Origin: Helichrysum umbraculigerum
Taxonomy: Eukaryota > Streptophyta > Magnoliopsida > Asterales > Asteraceae
Assembly (NCBI GenBank): GCA_949592205.1
Contig: CATIUR010000004.1
Coordinates: 84,047,337 to 84,111,336 of the forward strand
Length of the DNA stretch: 64,000 nt
Reading direction: 5' to 3'
The translations under genes and the position numbers were made by a program. Within the stretch, counting starts at the first letter, position 1, and the number at the start of each line of letters is the position of its first letter. The notes below the pieces were generated by a model. It was not told the origin of the DNA. It saw only the letters and a list, made by a program, of their open reading frames with translations, and did no database searches. Below, piece after piece: positions 58,976-64,000 of the stretch.

Positions 58976-59514
58976 AAAATCTACCCCCTTAAAGAGATTT
59001 CTTCCTCGAAATCTAATCCCATCCAATTAACCCAAAATACTATAATCACATATGATGAAACAAATCAAGAAGTTCCTAATCCCATAATAAGTCTCGTCAC
59101 TATTTTATAACCATTTCGACTCTTTCATAACCCAATCAAAACATAAATCACCCATTTTCTGACCTGAACACTTTTACAACACATTTTCAACACCATTTAG
59201 TTTTTAACCATAAGTTCCATTCTTATCCCTCCGATCCCTAACTCCTTTACACAAGCAAACTTATCTTTAATCCATTTTAACTCCCTTTTAAACCCGTTTA
59301 CTACAATGACTAGAATTTAATCATTTCAACACGCTATTTCCACAATCACACTAATCCCTTTGATACTTGGTAACCTTAACAAGTTCATGCGACATAGCAT
59401 AATATAACAACAGTGATCAAGCGTTGCAATATTATGTTTTTCACACTTCCGTTGTCAGGCTACTTCATATCATAATTCATCAACATGTAATTGTCCTCAA
59501 TTACCTCCTAACTA
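58976..59514 (-). mobile_element. 3' internal fragment of gypsy H
   Basis: Starts with the PPT and GATTTCGAGGAAGAAATCTC box on the minus strand, then AT-rich sequence in which I see no coding. It gives way to repeat K2 at about 59515. Confidence 0.5.
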
Positions 59515-61198
59515 GGGTGATTGGACGTAAAAAGTCACGTTTTTGCGTACATAATTCCCACCTTTTTAGCCCCAAAATGGATGAAAACATTCAATATCAA
59601 TACTTTTTCATCATAATTCATTGTTAAGGCTAAAAATAAGGCGTTGCTTCAAAAATCAAGTAAAAAGGCCAAATAACGTACAAAATAGAGCATAAACGAT
59701 ACGGTCACGTTCTACAAGCACTTTTTAAGTATTTTACCTCAAAATTGTCATTTGATTATCTCATTATGATCTTCAGGTGAATACGAACACGTGCATATAA
59801 AGAACGTTGAAAACGGACCAAGAACGAAGAAGATATGGCCAAACGAATTACGATCCAGCACGCAAGACTTACGATCCAGTGCACAAGACAATGACCAGGG
59901 CTACACCACCCCATAAGGGCCGTATACCCCCCCTTAGGGGCCGTATACCCCTTACAGGGCCGTATACCCCCCTTTTAGGGTGGTATACCCCCTTCTAGGG
60001 GTGGTATACCCCCTCTATGGTGCCGGATTCGCCCCGTTTGCTACCGAATACGCCCTATTTGCTACCGAATACGCCTCTTTTAAGGTGGTATACCCCCTTT
60101 ATGGTGTCGAATTTCATAGCTAGGGGGTGTATTTCAGTGTTAAATTGGGAGCGAGGGTGTTGAGTGTAAATTTGTAATTTGTAAGCCTATAAATAGAGGC
60201 CTTAACCTCCTCATTTCTCATCCCTCATTTTCCATTCTCTTTTCTTTCTCTCACTATAATAGTTAGTAGCTTTCTCTCTCTAGCACTACTCTTAGGAGTT
60301 AGAGGAGAAATAGTAGGTAGGTTCTCTCTCTAGTCTCTCTCTCTAGCTTCTCTCTATAGGGAACTAGTGGGAAGATTAGAAGATAACCCTTTCTTTAAAA
60401 TAGCTATGTAATTTAATTAGTAGAGGCTAGCGGTTGTAATGCTTGGATATTAATCGAAGAAATACAAGCTATTATTCTGTTCGCATTACATATCGGTATT
60501 ATTTATCCTTTCTATTAATAATTTGTTATAGTGTTCTTGTTTGATGTTTGTGACCTATTAATGATAGAAATGTTTATTGGTATGCTTTGTGATTAGCTAT
60601 GTTGCTTGTATGTTTGCCATGATTTAAATAGTAGTGACGATGTTAATCTAAATATACAATTGGGATGATACCAAACAACGGAGGTAACATTATACGGCTT
60701 TCATTTGTATAGCGCCGGAAACATCACGAATGTGTGGAGTACGGAACGTGGAAGCTATGAAAGTCGTGGGCACAATCCATTGTGGAAATATTATTCCCAA
60801 TTGTTATAATCTGAAAACTATGTCTGTTTAACTTTTCATCTATGATTATAAACTATTCATCAAACTATCGCCTTTCCTCCAATAAACGTGGTTAAAACTC
60901 TGAAAGACAAGGCGTCGTGAACCTTGTTCTGAGAGTAATTAATTATCTGTGCTATCTATGCATGGTCTGATTTCGAAGCTTTGGAAATACCGTCAAACTA
61001 ATGTATAGTACAACGTGAATAAATCAGGGATTTATTGGGTAATATTAAGTGAGGGCTGGGTTTATATCATAGATGGGTACGCTTTAATACAAAATGAGTT
61101 TAAACGGGTTTAGAGTGATCCGAATGTGCAACATGTGTGGAACACCGTAAAACGTCATATTACTTAGTATAATGCTGGAACCACCTCTTGTCGCACCC
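59515..61198 (+). mobile_element. Unclassified repeat K2 with TATA promoter
   Basis: Second copy of the K1 family: AAAAAGTCACGTTTTTGCG start, GC-rich array (59915-60110), TATAAATAG (60188), CT-rich start region (60210-60350), and a conserved block 60658-61080. Cut at 61198 by gypsy LTR J. Confidence 0.5.
59915..60110 (+). repeat. Minisatellite GGGCCGTATACCCCCTT in K2
   Basis: About eight units of roughly 20 bp, drifting from GGGCCGTATACCCC to AGGGTGGTATACCCC and CTACCGAATACGCC. GGGGCCGTATACCCC has near-dyad symmetry around TATA. It lies upstream of the TATA box. Confidence 0.88.
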
Positions 61199-61500
61199 CC
61201 AAATTATGATGCGGAAGCGGGTCGGTTCGGGGCGCGACTAATCAATATACAAAGCACACAAGATTACATAATGAATGACCACTACATACGTCGTTTACAA
61301 AATACATTGATATTATAAAAGTTTTACACTGTTATAACATAGTTTACAAAAGCTCCTGAGTTCGAATGATAGAGATTCTATGGCATAACTAAATTATACA
61401 AAATATAGTAATGCATGACAATCTCTTGATGTCTGAATGTGACTCGAGCTAATGGGCATCTTGAGTGGCAGACCTACTGCTGCTGAGTACCTGTGATACA

Positions 61501-61988
61501 TGCTAAAATGGGTCAGCGAAACGCTGGTGAGCTCACAGGTTTGTATGTCAACACATATTTGTATGAACCGCAAGATTTAATGATAATTGAATTTAAAATG
61601 CAATTAAGCAAAATAAAAGTTATACAGCCATGAGCACATAGTCTGAGCTTAACTTGAGATGTCAGGTCCACATTTAAGGTATCCTGATCGAGGTGCCTCC
61701 TACGAGTGCCTAATCAACACTCGTCTTCACAAATATTAATACATCCGTTTTACCGGTTAGTGCGTGCTAACCCGGATGAGGCTGGTCAAACCTATATGGT
61801 ACCTTATACTAATATTCACGCTACTACGTATTACCAAACTATGCTGATGGAGGGCTTTAAAATGATTAGTGAAAATAACTCATGTAGTATTTGATTTGAT
61901 GGTACTTGCGTTCATATTGTAAAACAAAACAAAGCAATGAAATCACACCCCTAGGTAAAAGCATTTAAAAAGGGGCTATGAGACTCAC
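61501..61988 (-). other. Candidate LTR leader intron, J LTR
   Basis: On the minus strand: donor GCTCAG|GTGAGT at 61988, branch-point word CGCTGAC, acceptor TGTATCACAG|GTAC at 61501; 488 bp. Confidence 0.55.
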
Positions 61989-62674
61989 CTGAGCCTATGA
62001 GATGCTACTAAGTACAATTGATGATTCACAATGATTTGATGTCGTTACAACGACTGAACCTGCAGGGCATCTTAGACGCGCAAGGTTTTGATAAATGATT
62101 AGATTATTGAAACCTGCCGGGCGTATTGAACGCACAAGGTATAATTGATTTGATGACACTACGGACCATCTATGCTAGTTATTCCCTTAACTAGTTTTGA
62201 CCAAATACTTTGGTTTAATGATTACGTTCGAGTTGTGAAAATGTTTACGGCCCATTGGTGATTGATTGAAATAATAATTCTTCAATTATTATTACTACTT
62301 TCATTTGTTGTGAACTTATAAAAGCATATTTGAAGTGTTTAAATGTTGTATCGTATAAGTATGAAATATGTCGGGATGTCTGACACTTAGTGTAAACCTT
62401 TAGTTTTAAGTTTATAGAAAAACGGAGGTCCGAAAACTAAAATATGCCATTTTCGACCCCTAGATGACTCCGGATGGCCTAAAACTGACTAGGCTAAGGT
62501 ACTTAGCCTTGATCATTGAGCTCAATCCGTTATAATAAATTTTTCATCGAGAAGCTACCCTGTTTTAAGTTGTTAAATCGTCGACGTTTTCGGAAATATA
62601 CATGTTCTGTTTTAGCTAGAATTCGCAGGGCTAGTTTATTGATCCGTTGGATCATGAAATATATAGGGGGAACT

Positions 62675-62875
62675 GCCATTTAAAGTACGCGCCGCGTACA
62701 TTAGTACGCGCCGTGTCCTTTGGTTTTGAGAAGAACGCGTCGCGTACACTACTACACGCCGCGTCCTTTGGGTTTTTAGATGAACGCGCCGCGTACACTA
62801 GTACACGCCGTGTTCTTTTGATTTTTGAAAGGACGCGCCGCGTACAAAAGGACGCACCGCGTGGATCATGTTTTC
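62675..62875 (-). repeat. ACGCGCCGCGTAC minisatellite in J LTR
   Basis: Seven or so ACGCGCCGCGT/ACACGCCGCGT words in paired units of about 62 bp joined by TACACTAGTAC and CCTTTGGTTTTT. The core ACGCGNCGCGT is a perfect palindrome. It yields fortuitous repeat-encoded ORFs on both strands (62647-62949). Confidence 0.9.
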
Positions 62876-63877
62876 TGGGCGTCTGTTCGTTCCAAATCAT
62901 ACCCAAACCAATTTTAATCCGCAATCTAACCAACAATCAACTATCCTAACGTTACTATATGATAATACAAGGTATTTAAACACGAATTTACAAAGTAAAA
63001 GTTAACGATTTTCCTTACAATGATTTATGATTGAAAATGAAGATGATGAATGGAGGATGATGATGAACGATAAAGATGATGATGATTTCCAGCTGATGAT
63101 GATCTTGTTGTTATTATTTGTTATTGTTGTTGTTGTTTTTGGAATGAAATAAAGAGAGAACCGAGAGAGAGTTGAGATAGATAGATAGAAATAAAATGGA
63201 TCGGCCATCTCCAATTATTGGAGGTGGTTGATCCGAGCTTCGGTCCGTTCCGTGGTATTTTGACCCGTGTTTTGGTACCCGATCGAAAAGTAGTAAAATG
63301 TTTTAAATCGATAAATTTCTAAAAATGAATTCGTTTATACTTTTATTGGAAGTATTTTATAAAAATACCTTTGATGGGATATAATAGTATATCTTTGTTT
63401 TACGTCTTAGAGACGGATACGATTCGAGTGGTTTCGTCGCGTTTGAGTAAAAGTTTATAAAACGAAATATGTTTTATTTTAATCCAAGTAAATAATAATT
63501 ATCATCTCCAATAATAATACATTATTTATATGTGTTGTCGCGAATGATTTGATTTTGTACGATACGAATTACTTTATATATTATCAAAATAATATATATA
63601 ATAAATAATGAGTTATTAAATAATAATTTCATATTACTTAATGTTTGTTTTTCACCAATGCCGTATAAATGAATCCGAAATTTGGCCGATTTGATAATTG
63701 CACGATTTAATATAATCGCATATGGATATATATTCGACAATATATATTTTGATACATACAATTAGCCTAATACATAGAACTAATTACACGTATTTTTAAA
63801 TGATTAGGAACTAAAAACTAGTCCTAATTTGACGGGTGTCACATTCTCCCCTTGTTAAGAGAATTTCGTCCCGAAAT

Positions 63878-64000
63878 TCAGCTTTGAGTTGATGTGTGAG
63901 TGGAGTCTGAAAATAGATGTGGATATTTGAGTCGCATCTGGTCTTCCCGTTCCCAGGTGAATTCCGGACCTCGCCGCGAATTCCACCGAACCTTGACGAT
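63878..64000 (-). CDS. pol: C-terminus of gypsy J Pol (chromodomain-type tail), cut by window edge
   Basis: Minus-strand frame entering from the window edge, IVKVRWNSRRGPEFTWERED then QMRLKYPHLF, ending at TGA (63880-63878). It matches the tail of C and B almost residue for residue, and is open over these 41 codons. The TTCGGGACGAAATT box and PPT follow, then the LTR. Integrity of the rest cannot be judged. Confidence 0.85.
   Translation of the reverse strand: MVKVRWNSRRGPEFTWEREDQMRLKYPHLFSDSTHTSTQS

Larger units (their letters stand above)
61199..63843 (-). mobile_element. Gypsy J 3' LTR (2645 bp)
   Basis: Minus-strand LTR from TGTGACACCCGTC (63843) to GGGGGTGCGACA (61199). The 3' end equals that of B. 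It contains the conserved GGCCCATTGGTG word (62250), an array (62675-62875) and a candidate intron (61501-61988). The internal region begins at 63844 with PPT words AAGGGGAGAA on the minus strand. Confidence 0.9.

Noticed and set aside
62647..62949. About 100-aa ORFs on both strands with internal repeats
   Set aside because: Both come from the ACGCGCCGCGT minisatellite in LTR J, whose repeat length happens to keep a frame open.

Overview
The window is plant nuclear DNA made almost entirely of nested LTR retrotransposons. I found no cellular gene, rRNA, tRNA or organellar insertion. The polyproteins (Ty3-gypsy with a chromodomain-like tail, Ty1-copia with a very large gag) and the CT-rich/TA-rich LTRs point to a eudicot. 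My guess, from the style of the elements only, is Asteraceae. I use working letters for the elements, in window order where possible.

Left third (1-18568): a minus-strand gypsy element A is present only as its gag start (1-54), leader, PBS and a long 5' LTR (873-2931 plus 17149-18568). That LTR is split by D (2932-17143), a complete 14.2-kb Ty1-copia element with 582-bp LTRs that look identical and a perfect GTCAA target duplication. D has intact gag and pol. Between pol and the 3' LTR it carries a third gene whose six exons (12741-16505) join in frame into an 888-codon ORF. This is the most remarkable object in the window. A short GCGAGTTGA/GCGAATCGA motif recurs in D's LTR promoter, in its leader and upstream of the third gene.

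Middle (18569-35720): a plus-strand gypsy element B is badly decayed. It is cut at its left by A, and its integrase gene is split by C (21905-32576). C is a complete gypsy element with CATTG target duplications and 2.5-kb LTRs. It has an extra 164-aa ORF ahead of gag, and its gag-pol frame is broken by four stops. B resumes at 32582 and ends in its 3' LTR (33241-35720).

Right half (35721-64000): a copia-like 3' end (to about 37060); a gene-free stretch; copia I (LTR, leader, gag start; 40495-43310) cut by gypsy E on the minus strand (43311 to about 48560); an unclassified TATA-bearing repeat K1; gypsy LTR F (50804-56137) containing a solo LTR G (53630-55986, CAAAC duplication); gypsy LTR H on the minus strand; a second copy K2 of the K repeat; and gypsy J on the minus strand (LTR 61199-63843 plus the pol C-terminus at the window edge).

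Two features cut across the gypsy families. First, nearly every LTR keeps a consensus splice donor (CAG|GTGAGT) and, about 480-670 bp downstream, a branch-point-like plus CAG acceptor, so the LTR itself appears to contain a conserved leader intron. Second, nearly every LTR carries its own family-specific array of short dyad-symmetric units, and the array sequence changes faster than its flanks. Positions come from reading by eye; LTR identity and splicing are not computed or measured.
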